64,000 nt of DNA from Nymphaea colorata (GCF_008831285.2 NC_045147.1:6354334-6418333), one strand, 5' to 3'. Positions 48,808-61,075 are shown, numbered from the stretch's first letter. The notes: generated by a model not told the origin, from the sequence alone. Program-made: numbers and translations.

Positions 48808-50050
48808 TTAAACAGCCTCAGCATGCATTGACCGGATCGTTAAATTCAATCCTAAGCTTAAGTCTTCCTTCGATCTATTGGAAGAATAGCTGGTTTCGTA
48901 CTCTTCATCATCATCGTTCGACTCAGGGTGGGCTCTCTTCTTGGAATGGAGTGGCACGCCGAAGAGTCTCGTCCTGCTGTTCTGCTCCTCCCCCATCGTT
49001 ATCGAGCTACTCCCAGACGTGCTGCACGTGTTCGACGGACGACGGAAACCCAAGGTCGGAAATCCTACCTTGGGCGGGGGAAGCATGCCGGAGACGGCCG
49101 TGGCACCGCTCGGACTCACCGGCTGCACATGGTTCTGCACGAAGTAGATGATGTCGTTGTACAGCTTTTTCATGTGTGCGAGCTCCGAGAGGAGGAGGGA
49201 GTTGCTCCGCCTGAGCCGTTCGTTGTCCTCCGACAGCGCCGACACTGCAGCGGCCGCATTGCCGAGCACCACGGGCGGAGGGGGCGAGGCGTTGGTGGCA
49301 GAAAGCGGGGGTTCGACGTACCACAGCGGAGGCTGCAAGTCGTCGGGATCGGCGGAGGGTACGGACGCTGAACGGGGAAGGAATGGGAAGAGGGAGCTGT
49401 GGTGGCGGTGGAGAGGAATGGGAGGAGGTGGCGGAGGTGGCTGCGACGTCTTCCTGCGGTGGATCTCGCACAGAAGGTGCTGCTCTCCCTTCTTGAAGAA
49501 CTCGTTCGCGAACTCCCACCTGTCAGGAACGATCTTTCTGAAGCCCTATACGCATCAAAAAAGCACAACCCAAATAAGAAGACCAATATCACAAGCATCA
49601 GCAGAAAACACAATACAGCATATATCGACAATGGTGATGATATATGAATGTGAGAACGCATCGGAGTTATGAATGTTGGACACTCGGGGTGATGATGATA
49701 ATGATGATTTGATAAAATCTTCTTCTATCATGAATCAAAGGAAAGGTAATGATGGTGGTGGTGGTGGTGGTGATGGTGTCAAATCAAAACTAGATACTAA
49801 CGTAGGTGTTGAGTTGCCGGACGAAGCTGGAGAAGTTATTATGCTTGAAGTAATTAGGGAGGAGATCGCGCGCGAACTCAGGCGGCCGCCATACCACAAA
49901 GGTGGAGTCATCCTGACCCCAAGAGACAATGTGGTCGGTGGAAGGATCATCTACTAGTTGGTAGGTTTTGGTCAGGAAGGGGGCGGGCATGGCTTTGTGG
50001 GAATCCACTGAAAGAAGGACGCCGTCGCGATTCTCTAGCAGGAGAGCCAT
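48808..50050 (-). CDS. HSFB4: Class B heat stress transcription factor, HSFB4-like
   Basis: Exon 1 is 50050-49802 (83 codons). A 256-bp phase-0 intron (49801-49546; GTTAGT..TATAG) splits the DNA-binding domain right after RQLNTY, the conserved plant HSF intron site. Exon 2 is 49545-48808 (245 codons and stop), giving 328 residues. The DNA-binding domain spans about 24-117 ([51 protein letters not shown]). A Pro/His-rich linker follows. The hydrophobic-repeat oligomerisation region lies at about 187-223 ([20 protein letters not shown]), without the insertion of class A. At 277-280 is the LFGV tetrapeptide of class B repressor domains, then a basic SKKRAH nuclear signal (284-289). Near the C-terminus DLSLGLNL fits an EAR-type repression motif. 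The [14 protein letters not shown] and EFANEFF context points to B4, the group of Arabidopsis SCHIZORIZA, a root cell-fate regulator. It should act in the nucleus on heat shock elements, probably as a repressor. It looks intact. Confidence 0.93.
49546..49801 (-). other. Intron of the HSFB4-like gene
   Basis: Donor TAC|GTTAGT, acceptor GCGTATAG|GGCTTC, phase 0. It contains a CCA-type simple repeat (plus strand GGTGGTGGT.. at 49751-49775). The position matches the single conserved intron of plant HSF genes. Confidence 0.9.
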
Positions 50051-50420
50051 TATGTGGCCGGGGAGAGGAGGGGGAGGGTAAGAAGGCCGTTTATGAGGAG
50101 GAAGCGGTTAAAATGTAACAGAAGATAAAAGAAGAAGAAAGGAAGGAGAAGAAGGGAGAGAGTGATGATGGGTATGTCTGAATTGTGGGTTTTGTTTGCT
50201 TCGTTTTTAGCTAGCTTCTCGGTGTGCTACACGCTAATGTGAGAATAAGTGTCTGTCCGTCTAGGCCTGTGCAAAAAAAAAAAAAAAGGGAGTTTCAAGA
50301 CAAACCCGTGATCTGTGGCCTTTTGGGTGCACATACACAAGCACCTACATCTGCAGGCGGATGGAGAGTGGGTTGACGGTGGTGGTCCTATATTTATATA
50401 TATAGGAAATAAAGTAAATT
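50051..50420 (-). promoter_or_regulatory. Core promoter and leader of HSFB4-like gene
   Basis: On the minus strand a TATATATAAATA box lies at 50404-50391, about 340 bases upstream of the ATG. A strongly pyrimidine-rich leader (CTTCTTCTTTTATC, TCCTTCCTTTCTTC; 50085-50165) fits a plant Y-patch and 5' untranslated region. The start context is ATAATGGCT. I did not see a clear run of three alternating nGAAn heat shock units here. Confidence 0.6.
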
Positions 50421-52160
50421 GTAAGCTACTAAGTTTAAAGAGTTTTGTAAAAGGGAAAGATGTTTTAAGAATAATACGATGGAATTAATTAATACATGCT
50501 GAGCATATGCAGTAGGGTGAGAAGGAGTACCTGGGTGTTGCTATATGTTGATGTTTATTAAGGGGTTTTGCTTTTGTAATCACTTTACTTTTGTTTTTTG
50601 TTTTTTCTCAATCACATATAGCTAGCTTGCTTACTTTGATTTTCATAGATAAATTGTATGATATTGGTTATAATATTTTGATAGTGTACCAGTCACGCAC
50701 CTGTACTGTGAATCCCATTATTTTCTAATAGAAGAAAAAACAGAGAGCATCGAATTACGAGCTGGCTTAGCAGGTTAAAGCTGCAGCAACGACATTTCTT
50801 CTTCTTCTTCTTAATTCTGAAGTGGAAGCTCAAGAAATAAAGGGCTGGGGCAGTTCTTTTTAGTGACGTGCATGTTTTGCTATGTTCCTCTTACATGTTT
50901 CAGTTATTTTCTCTCATTATACCTATGGATAAACAAGAATAGGTGACACATTGTTCCATCTAATCCTCGCTTCTATCTATTTTCCATAAAATGGCAGTGA
51001 CATGGATTCAGTTCAGTTGCTCTTTAGAAAATGTTTTACATTTCATATCATCAATTAAATTAGATTAGTTATTGGAAAAAAGATGGCATAATCAGCTTGA
51101 CATGTGTAAGGACAGGCGTTCTCATGACCACTTGAAAAGCTATAAACAAATATTGCAGCACTTAGTCACAGGTTACTGAATTACCTAAGTTGGTTTCCGG
51201 CCACAGTTTTGTAAGTGGGGCAATGCGCGCGCGAGAGAGAGCGACAGACAGACAGAGTATCTGGTTGAGACCAAGCTGCCAAGGTCTGTTTCAAGTCCCG
51301 ATATGTATCAGCTTCCATTTTAAAATTATAAGAGAAATTGTCTACAGATGCACGGTCTGACCTATCGCCTCATTCATTCAAAAATCTTCCCTTCCCTTCT
51401 CTCTCCGCTCTTTCTTTTTTTTTTAATTTTAAGTTCACATCGCTTTCGGTCCGCCCCCACCTGACATGGCTTCAGAATATGGATTTGTTTATATGCCCTC
51501 GTGATCTTCCTCTGGCAACTTTCCAACACAACTCTACCGATGACCTCACTGTTCTCCAAATATTACATTCATATCCGTCCCTCTCTCTCAAGCGTGTTCC
51601 TTACTATCCATTTTGTCTCTGCCTGCAAACTCTGATGATAAATAAATGAGCTCCAAAACTTGTTCAAGGAAATTGTGGCTAGCTTGTTCTGATCCTTTTT
51701 TACCGAATTACACTTTTAGCGTGTACTGAGGTCACGTGGGCAGCGGCCTATTAATTCCAGAAGCCCTTTACGTACGCCAGAAACTAAATTGGAGCAGCAA
51801 CAGGAAAAACCAAACGCGGCACCAAAAGGGGCCGGCTTTGTTTCGGGTGGAAGGGCGCTTCATCAAGATGGTAACCATATGGCCTTTTAGACTTTGAGGC
51901 AATAACCCGTCTGTGAGGTTTTGGCCATCCATTAGTTCTTCAATTTAAGTTTATTCAGTTATCAATTAGAAATTAGCGTGTTGTAGTTACATTAGATCTT
52001 TAGTTTAATTTTTGGAGGGTGTTATTTTAACGGTATTAAGGAGTAGCGTTAATTTTAAAATTAAATTTACGATTCCAAAGCTAAGCTAAGCTAACTCCTC
52101 GCCTTTAGTCTCTAAAAAGAAAATGTGATATAGCTGAGCATGTTCTTTTTTACAAACAAA
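50421..52160. other. Upstream intergenic DNA
   Basis: No gene. Short simple repeats: CTT at about 50798-50811, GCGC/GAGA/GACA mix at 51224-51258, and GCTAA repeats at about 52078-52094. Open frames here overlap on both strands and lack motifs. Confidence 0.55.
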
Positions 52161-52607
52161 AGGGTGATCACATATTTTAACAAGGAGGAAGGGGCCCGCA
52201 CGCCACCACCAACTGACGCTTCACTGGTCCTGCAAAACACCTAGAACTGAAGAAGATTCTATTCCAAAGACATCTTACCCTTCCTCCCCCCTTCACATGA
52301 CCACCGCCAACTTTTTTCAAAATAGTATAAAGGAGGGACAATAAAAGCTCATATTGACAGGGTGCTTTCTCTCTCTCACTCTCGACAAGAAACAAATAAT
52401 ACAAGGGGTCGGGAAAATAGAGGGAATAACCCTCGGTTTTGTTTTTCTCAGAGTACCGTCTCCCATGTGACAAGCTACAAGGTTCCTTCTTCTGTCTTTT
52501 CTCACTCTTCTTTGTCTCTTTCGCTGCGACTGTGTCAAGGAATAGCGATGGAGGGGCGAACACCTTCAATCATCTCCCACCGTCCCTGGTCAAAATATTC
52601 AGAAAAG

Positions 52608-52660
<53 letters not shown>

Positions 52661-53530
52661 GAGACAACTTGTCCTTCCATTCATCTGCCACTCATGATGT
52701 CCATGTCCTTCGTTCAACTGCAATGACAACAATGCCACCACATGTCTGTGTCCTTTTAGATTTTTGAGCGAAGGAAAGGTACCATCATCCTTAGACGGCG
52801 TTCCGTTGCCTTTTTCGAGTGTTTTTTTTTATTTTCCCCAAATATACTCACCAGGTAGGGAAGAGAGTAAATTGGGTGGGAGGTGAAGGGATTTAAGCGG
52901 TGGAAGGGGGATGAACATGAAACAAGAAAAAAGAAATAGAGATAATAGTTAATAACGGTAGCAATAGTAATATATGGTTAATTAATGAGAGGACCAAAAG
53001 GCTGAACGTTCCACCACACGGTCCTTAATTTTCTCACCTTCCGTGCATTCTTTTCCTCATCCTGGGTTGGAGTTGCAAATAATATATATTGTCATCTGAT
53101 CCACATCGTGATTAGTTATTAAAGAACTGCTGATCTGCATATTTTTCGGATAAAATTATTGGTGGCAGTAGGATGCCTCGGTGCCTTCTCGTAACCGTGG
53201 ATTACCCCAATCTAACATATGAATGGATTCATTCGGACATCCCCCATCATCATCAACACCAGGGTTGCATTCCATACATGTGTCCCCCAACCCCGGCTTA
53301 ACACAAACGGTTGTGCTCCAAATGATTGCTATAGGGCCCATGAAATACCTCTTTCCATATTCAACCACCAATAACAAAATGGATGGAACCTTAATATTTA
53401 TTGTATTACACCAATGCCTTCTTTGTACATTTACCTAAATGCACTTTACTATCTTTTAAAACTTACATGGTCAATTTGCATATAGTCTTTAGGTGGCTAG
53501 GTTGAAGTAAGGTCTGTTTTTATTGAGGTC
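52161..53530. other. Intergenic DNA with long CT microsatellite
   Basis: A near-perfect (CT) run of about 24 units lies at 52611-52659. Several 70-130-codon frames on both strands cross it and are explained by low complexity. No protein family was recognised. Confidence 0.6.
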
Positions 53531-53535
53531 ACATT

Positions 53536-53670
53536 TAGTGGCAGAGCTACAATTTTCTGGCTGAGGAACATTCTAAGTATAAGAATAAAGTTTGAACTTT
53601 AAAGGGCACTCATATGTAAAAACTTGAAATTGATGAAGTTTTTATTTATAAATAAATAGCTCCACCACTG
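53536..53670. mobile_element. MITE-like element, hAT-type ends
   Basis: A 135-bp AT-rich segment is bounded by TAGTGGCAGAGCTA and, on the complement of the right end, CAGTGGTGGAGCTA. Ends of the CAGTGGCGGAGCTA kind are common in short plant hAT-like elements. The flanking 8-mers match poorly, so the insertion is old or the call is incomplete. Confidence 0.5.
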
Positions 53671-53971
53671 ATCCCACATGGTATTCCACGGACTGAAAAA
53701 GTGGAAATTGCAATCTCCAGTGGAAAGGTTGTGGCTCAAACAATAGAATATGAGGCTTCAGTCAAGAGTCAGTTTGACTAGCCACTTCACCTTAGAGTAA
53801 CTTTGAAACTAAGAAGAGTAGTGAAGCAGCCAAAGCGGCTCCCAGCAAATTGAAAGGAGAGATGGCCATGAATGCGAATCAACTTCCAAGTCTTGAATGA
53901 AGAAAATGGTCCCATATAAAAAAGAAGGATGGATGAAGGAAGTTCCACACCATTACACACCACTAGCTTGG

Positions 53972-53979
53972 ATGAATAC
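53972..53979. repeat. Target-site duplication of Pack-hAT, left
   Basis: ATGAATAC, 7 of 8 identical to ATTAATAC at 54905-54912. Eight bases is the hAT length. Confidence 0.8.
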
Positions 53980-54904
53980 TAGGCCAGGGCACCGGGCCAG
54001 GTCGCTGGTGGGTACCCCGTACCCGGCCCGAAACTGGCCTGAGTTCGGGCCTTGTATTGCCATTGTCGGGCTTTCACCAGTTGCACCTGGCCCAGCCCAA
54101 CATCAAAACGGCTGGGTCCGGGTTATAATCCAAGGCCCGTTGGGGCCCAGCCCGTTAGGTTGAAACCACAGGACCACAACCTCGTTTTCCCCTTTTTGTT
54201 TAAAAGAGAGAGGGAGATGCGCTGTGGCTGTGCCTGTGTGATCCACCCACCACCATCGCCACACCGCTGGTCCACCACCGTCGCAGCACCGCTGGTCTGC
54301 CAGACTGCCACCATCGCCGGTTGTAGTTGTTTATGTTTCATTATGAGATTGACAAAGGAGTACAAAGGCACCATCGTCATCCTCTCTACCTCTCTTTCTT
54401 GCACACTCTGTTTTTTGCCAACTATTTGTCACCCCAGCCACTCTCTATCTCATTGTCTGTATGTGAAGGAAGAAGGAACCATCTAGAAGTAGGGAATTTG
54501 GGAAAGGTAGCGTTTAACACAAATGGTGGATGTGAGTGAAGATCAAAAGCATCAGGAGGAGCCGCTGGCGGCGGAGGCAGCACTTTGTGTTGGTGCACGG
54601 GGTGGGGCATGGGGCCTGGTACAATGTGAGGACCCTCCTCTAGTGACCAGCCACTTTGTCACTTGCGTCGACCTCTCCTCCACCAGCATCGACCCTTCCG
54701 ACGCCAACTTCCTCTTCTCCTTCGACACCTACGATTAAAAAACGGGCTGGGCTGGGCCGGGTAGCAGGCGAGGTTGTGTAGGCCCGGTACCCGGCCCGAC
54801 CCGTTAATAATTGGGCCACGTCGGGGGCCGGCCTGATTTGAAATAAATTGATATCGGGCCCGATGTAAACGGGCCGGCCAGGCCCAGCCCGATGCCCAAG
54901 CCTA
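53980..54904 (+). mobile_element. Non-autonomous hAT carrying a host gene fragment (Pack-hAT type)
   Basis: A 925-bp element. The left end TAGGCCAGGGCACCGGGCC and, on the complement, the right end TAGGCTTGGGCATCGGGCT are imperfect inverted repeats of the TAGGG(C/T)TGGGCA-like hAT class. 8-bp flanks ATGAATAC (53972-53979) and ATTAATAC (54905-54912) agree at 7 of 8 positions. Both termini are packed with GGCCCGG/CCGGGCC subterminal words for about 180 bases. The centre has no transposase but contains alpha/beta-hydrolase coding sequence, so movement would need enzyme from another hAT. Confidence 0.85.
54523..54738 (+). pseudogene. Captured methylesterase-like alpha/beta hydrolase exon
   Basis: From 54581 one frame reads HFVLVHGVGHGAW.YNVRTLL, the N-terminal signature of the plant MES / hydroxynitrile lyase family (HFVLVHG..HGAW.WY), with the oxyanion-hole HG motif. 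After two stops the next frame gives HFVTCVDLSSTSIDPSDANF and LFSFDTYD, matching (A)GH.VT..DL..SGI.P...... and the end of exon 1 in that family. The upstream MVDVSEDQKHQEE start lies in the second frame. At least two frameshifts and the lack of the catalytic Ser-Asp-His region mean it is a fragment. In intact relatives the enzyme hydrolyses methyl esters such as methyl salicylate. Confidence 0.78.
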
Positions 54905-54912
54905 ATTAATAC

Positions 54913-56045
54913 CATAATTTAGGTAATGTCGGGGATGAATTGAGCATTCTCCAAGTAGTCATGATGTGAAGCTTTCAAGAAGGTTGATTCATTTTTTTGG
55001 GTAAAAACTTTTTAAAAGTGTAAATTGGTTGTAAATTCAATTGAAAACAGACACCAATATGTAATAAAAGTTTACCAAACTCAACTAAAGATGACTAGGA
55101 TCGAACCATTGAGGAACAGAGGAATGTTGTTCAATGAAGTATCTCAATCACTTCAATAATCCTTCCAAATCAAACAATCAAACCAAGAAAATCCTAAATA
55201 TTTAAAAATAAAATTGCCATCTATCAGTCGCTCAAGAACTCTTTGCACGACTGGCTATGTTGGGCAGCTAAAGCCAGCTAGGATATCCCACAAACCTTGA
55301 AATCAATAAAATATAGGTTAGGATGCTACTTCTACCTAAAAACATACAAACTGAAATTAAAATTTGCAGGAACCTAACAAAAACTTAAAAAAATGATCTC
55401 CATACTATCCTAACCTAACCAACCTAATACACCCATGACTATCCTAACTCGACAAACCTAATACACTCATGACTAGATTTTAATGAAAACAAAAACAACA
55501 AACAAATACTAATTTAAGTATCCACAATTAACTCAAATAAGGTACATGACAAAGAGTATCAATTAGAACAATAACTTGCACTCAAGTAAATAAAATTGCA
55601 TAAACCACTAGTATAATGCGACAAGACATTTAGACCTTACTGCACTCAGCAACAACTAAGTACTTACACAGTTACATGTGAATGATACTTGTCCAAAGCA
55701 GGACATGCACCCTGTTCTAACTGCTTCAAACATAACACAGACTAACACCTAATTTAAACATTTTAAATATTAAATGTACCATAATTAAACTTACACAAGA
55801 ACACCAAGCCATGTGATTTACCCTTTAAGACTGAATATTTATGCTAAACCAACTTGTCCAAATCATATGCATAACTTAAAAGTCAAATGATACTTATAAG
55901 CTAAGACACAACAATAAGAAAAAAATATATATAACACACAACACCAAAAACACCCATTCAAGACACAGGTCTCCCGACGCTTGGAAAAGCAAGTGCTAAG
56001 ACTAACATGTTGTATCACATTCTCCTGAAACTCTTACATATAACA
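54913..56045. other. AT-rich intergenic DNA
   Basis: No gene seen. A partial local repeat (CTATCCTAACC/CTAACCAACCTAATACAC) occurs at 55405-55470. Confidence 0.6.
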
Positions 56046-56048
56046 TTA

Positions 56049-57108
56049 GAGGTCGTTTGATTGTTGTCCATTGGGACAAGACAGATAGGACGTCATGTTC
56101 ATCACATTACTGTCCTGACCTCATGGACAATGATGTTCCTTATCCACCATTTGATGATTTTATGAATAGAACACTAAGTTCTTCTTGTCTGGCATTTGTT
56201 TCTCATATGTCTATTCTGTCTGTTATGTCCGTCCTGTCTGACATTTGTTTCAGTCCTATCCGATCTATCTGTTATGTCTGATGTTTGTGTCTTCCATGGT
56301 TAATTCTGTTTGTTTTGTCTGTCATGTCTGGTGTTTGTTTATGTTCTATTCGAACTGTTTGTTCTATCTGGTGTTTGTGCCTTCTATAATCAGTTTTGGC
56401 TATTATATTTGTTCTGTCCGCTAGATGATGACAAGAATATCTTGTTTTTTTTAACATGGTATATCAAAACAAGTATAAAATTCACAACATGCTATATGCA
56501 AATCAATACATTTGATAACTAGATTCATAATATTATAGCAAAATCAACTCTTTCAATAGACATATTTATAACAAAAACATCATTACTGTAAAATGTTCAA
56601 GCATCTAGATAATCACCAGTATCAAGTAAAACTACAAAATACAAATAGTCTAAAATGTTCAACTGTTGTAAGCCATATGTTGGAGTACATTGACACAAAA
56701 ATATAGTCCTATAGTCATGTTCTGTCCTACACACTACTCTTTTAATTGAAGCCATTTAATACTTGATGAGGCATCACCGTCTGGTTCCTGCATTTTAGAA
56801 ATTAAAAAGATGGACAAATAATTAGATTACCACCATAAAGTATTAAAATAATCAAATATAATTAAAACAATGACATATAATATAATGAGAATGTTAGACA
56901 ATGAGTATCTTACTTGAAACATAATCATTCCACATTGTTGAAGTAATTTGCTCACAAAGTTCATTGTTGCTACCACGTATTTCTGTTTGTTCAGTATTTT
57001 CATCATCATTTATAATTTCACTTATTTCACTATCATTTATATGATCAAAGGAAACTATTCAGCATTTGGATTGTGGTTGATTACAAAATTATGAAGAACA
57101 TATGCACC
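56049..57108 (-). mobile_element. PIF/Harbinger 3' remnant
   Basis: GAGGTCGTTTGATTGTTGTCC at 56049, next to TTA (56046-56048), looks like a Harbinger terminus at its TTA target. Next come five degenerate TGTCTGxxGTTTGT subterminal units (56185-56420). On the minus strand, from a splice acceptor near 57108, GAYVLHNFVINHNPNAE and then EISEIINDDENTEQTEIRG and MWNDYV (57100-56910) match the C-terminus of Harbinger transposases (..CVLHNF... , ..MW..Y). The catalytic part was not found upstream, so this is a truncated end. Confidence 0.7.
56910..57108 (-). pseudogene. Harbinger transposase C-terminal exon
   Basis: It reads LHNFVINHNP then, after a stop and frame change, an acidic linker (DDENTEQTE) and ITSTMWNDYV. 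Only the last exon is visible. The three catalytic acids are absent from the window at this locus. Confidence 0.68.
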
Positions 57109-59540
57109 CTGAAAGTAGCATACGTGTGCAATTAGAAGCTTACTCACAGGAAAAACTTGTTAACTTATGTGAATTGCATTAGAATTAGAAATTTAAAGAG
57201 TTCCAGCTAGTTGGCCTTTTATAGAAATATCTATATACTAGAGTAATTTAGAAAAAAAAAACAATAATAGTTCAAATGAATCTACTAGACAGAAAAGCTC
57301 TCAATGGGAACTACGACACAAGTTAAGAATAAATACAATAATATTAAATAGGAAAAAGTGGCTGAGAACAACCATACACTACAAGGGGTAAACTCCATTA
57401 TATAGAGAGGAGAGAACAAGCTAGCGCGGTCAAGTCAAAAGATATTCTTGAACAGAAAAAGGAAAAACGAAAACATAGAAAGCAAAAAATAAAAACTACA
57501 AAAATAGAAAAGAAGAAAAATATAATTTACATTATTCACATGTATAAACATATATATCCCTAGTTCCCAATAGTTATTTCTGTTGATTTTTTTCTTAACA
57601 GCAGTCAATCGTTTTTCCTACCCTTGAAAACTACAACAATCTTTTGTCAATTGACTGGCACTTATAATATTTCCCTTGGCCATTTGCGAACTTGAAGCCT
57701 TCTATCAGGCTGGAACGCTTGGATATTCAAACCTCGATCTACAATTCTTCCTTTGCACCTCCCAAGAGGCCACCAATCAACCCATCTTTTGAAGAGTCAG
57801 CCTCTATGTGACTCAGTTTGTTAAAGTTTGCTTGAAATTCTACCACAATTTGCTACTATGGGGCATTTGGTAACAAGATAACTAACACGGTGTTCCATGA
57901 ACATAAAATACAGGATTCAAATGTACTATGAATCTATGTTAGTGTTCTTGTTAACAAACAGGAGGATTCTCTTTTCAACTTGCTTTAACTTTGGGCATGA
58001 TTGAAGAGTGACAGCAGCTTGCCTACGATGGCCAGCAAAAGCACCTTATTGGCAACCAGACTTTATAGCCATTAAAATTATGACAGGTTAGCTAAACTGA
58101 AGGAACAAGCTGAGGAAGCATCTTCGAGCTGCATAAAGCAAGGTTTCAAAGACAAGTGGAATAGGATCGCTATGCTCTGATTTTACAGGACATTGATATT
58201 TCACAACCTGTAAACTTCTCATCCATACCTAAAGGAAAGACGTTTGCAGGTGTAGATCATGAAAGTGCCAAGGCCATGCAGAAACTGGTGGGATGGGTAG
58301 ACTAGGAGCTACGTCAACTTTAAAGCTTTTGGACATACTACAATCTTCTGGATGGAACATTAGATCTTGAAAAATAGAAGATCCCACCAGTTATGACGGG
58401 TTATCAAAATTTGACAATACTGTACTTGCTACCATTTTCAACACATGATGTCTAATGAATTGCCAGATGAACCTGACCACCGAAGATATCATAAAAACTC
58501 ATCCAAACTGCTCATTCATGCAGATGAAGTCCAGACGCAAAAGTTTCATAGCTTAAGGGCAAGATAAACCATGAGTTAACTGGGAACTCATACCTGACTA
58601 CCAGCTTCTAGCAGTGTATACATCCCCAAAGCCAAGATTTTGAGTACAAAACATTTTATTCAAACTGCTGCAATTTCTTGACATAAACAACATGGTTGCC
58701 AAACGCAGAAATTAAGAAACAAGGTGACACTCTATGCAAGACACCATAGAGTTCCAATCCAAATTCCAGATAATTAGATAATCCCATAGTAGTAACATGT
58801 ATTTTTATTGGAACACGTAATAATTCGTGTAACATATTCATGTGAAAGATGAATAGAGCAAGACAACATCAGAAACTTGTTAACTTAATCGATGAGTTTG
58901 CTAATGAAGAGGTGAACCAACACGAACAAGAGACCAATAGTAAAAAACCAAGGATAATAGGGAGCACTCTTATTCCTTATGGAGCACGACCATCTATCTA
59001 CCAAGCTGGCTTTTGAGAGGTACAGCCACCTGGCCAGCCCCAAGTGCCAATGCCTTAAAAGAGACAATTTTCTAAATTCTCCGCAATCCCATAGGATAGG
59101 AGGCATTTGATTGCAGGTTGAGACAACCTTTTCGTGTTGCATCATGTACAATATGGGGGGGTGAATGATTTTATGGGACCTAATCTAGGGGGCAAATCAT
59201 AGAAATTATCTTCCTTAGCAGTTGGTGTTCGCTTACTACTTTACATTAATTTTTTTTTTCTTTGCTAATCATGTTTGACTCCCGTTAGAGTTTTATTTGT
59301 GTTACTCATTAGCTGTAGTAACAGTTGCAAAGATAATGTATAGAATTATCTCTCTCAGCAACGTATTCTATAATAAAAAGTCTAATATCAAGGAATGCAA
59401 TCTCAATCAATAATAATGAGTTCATTTGGATTCAAACTAGCTCCTTAGAGTACACGTTGCAGCAGATGACATGCACAAGTACTAGAAAAAAGTCATATTA
59501 GTGTTAGTGTTGATTGACCACCATAGAATTAATTAAGTTA
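57109..59540. other. Intergenic DNA, unassigned
   Basis: About 2.4 kb with no recognised domain. A moderately G+C-richer portion at 57640-58580 (AAGCACCTTATTGGCAACC, GGAAAGACGTTTGCAGG) may be a decayed gene or element, but no frame is convincing. An 88-codon minus frame at 58885-59151 is unrecognised. Confidence 0.5.
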
Positions 59541-61060
59541 TCAATCTTTTTTTTTTGCCCTGAAGGGTGTTTGAGGATTGGTGGGGTCTGTGCCCAGTAG
59601 CCAGCCATCACCCCAAACAGGGAGGCCACACATTTCTAAGTCACCGATGCAGCCCTGAACCTTGAGGACACATTGGGAAGGGAGGTCTTTCGCTCTTACT
59701 ACAATGGTGAAAACTCTCAATCTTTTCAGTATAACAATTGTCATTAACTTTTATACTCAGCAGGCATTTGTGGTTTTCTATTAACTTATTACTACTGCCA
59801 GTAATGTACGTAGCAGTTTTAGAAGCCGGAATATTCCTGTTGAAATACAAACAGAGCGCCATGCATTCATCATCTGCCAAAATGGTCATCATCCTTGTGG
59901 TAGTACTATTCCAAACCTACTTTAGGAAACGGATACCAACTGTGAGTGCATGTATGTAAAGAAAAAAAAGGAAAGTGGACTGTAAAAGACGAAAAGTGTG
60001 GAGCAGGCAGGTAACTAATAATATTGGTTGACCTCGTGAGTGCTTAAATTTCTAGCAATCAATTATTTCGGTATTAAAGATTGAAGAGAGGAAGAAAGGT
60101 GGGCATGGGGGAAAGAGAGATTCCAGAAGCTGTTTTCTTTAGGTTGGGAAAAAGGGATGAGGAAGAATCGGCACACTACTTTTTTCTTTCCCATCCGACT
60201 CCTCTAAAGAAGTGATCAAATTTATAAAAATTTGACTTTGTAAGAAGCGTATGGAGCCTCCTCCTTTTTATGCTGTTTTTCTTTTCAAAGGATACTGAAA
60301 AGAAGAGAGCTTCAATAATGGCATTTTAAATTTACCGAACTGCACCACATTTCCGAAATTGGTGCTTAATTGGGTTATATATACCAAATTGGAGTTTCTT
60401 GTACTGTCGTCAAGGATAGATGGCTCATTTATGAGTATTTCAGTTAAGCGTTGTTATTCAGGTTCAACACTCACACGTTCGTAACCACCGGATTCGGCTG
60501 ATTCGATCACACCTAACCATTTGTATATTAATTTCCTCATCGCGAGTTGTTTAGCTTCACAAAACTCTTACATGTAACAGAGAATTGAAACTGTGAGCAT
60601 GCCATGTCCTTTAAGAGAAAAACATTAAATATAATAGATCTGCATTGTGCATCTCCATAAATAAGATTCTGATAATTAGCAATTGATTAAGTCATTCATT
60701 CTTCACCTTCATTCAGCTTGGCTGGTAAAGTGCTTCTTTTTAAGCCAGAATGTGATTATTTTTTCTTGGTTTCCGAAAAAGCTTATTTGAGCATATGCAG
60801 TTCAATGAACTGGGTGTTCAAATTTGTACGTTACTGTTCAAATAGAAAAAAAAAAAAAAAACTTACTCGGGCTGATTTGTTTCTTAATATTGAGCGGGTC
60901 CTGAGCACTTGCATTTTTTTTGGAAGAAGCGGTCAAGCTCAGTTATTGTCTTCGACTACCTAGCACCGAAGATCGTTGGGAAGGAGTAGGACATTATAGG
61001 AAAGGGTTGTCATCACTACTTGGACGGCCCACATGCATTAACTATTTCTCTGAAGATGAC
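59541..61060. other. Intergenic DNA, unassigned
   Basis: It includes a 180-base G+C-richer stretch (59556-59720) ending, on the minus strand, in a short A-run. No gene was recognised. A poly-A run lies at 60847-60861. Confidence 0.5.
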
Positions 61061-61075
61061 CAACGAATTTAAAAT

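Noticed and set aside
48928-49661. Several 100-174-codon frames on both strands over HSFB4 exon 2
   Set aside because: They are shadows of a G+C-rich exon. Only the frame with the DNA-binding domain, LFGV and conserved splice phase is supported.
52177-52741. Frames of 68-130 codons around the CT microsatellite
   Set aside because: Microsatellite-derived Leu/Ser and Arg/Glu strings on opposite strands. No family match by eye.
59551-59720. Possible SINE on the minus strand ending in an A-run
   Set aside because: GGTTCAGGGCTGC weakly resembles a polymerase III B box, but no convincing A box or target duplication was found.
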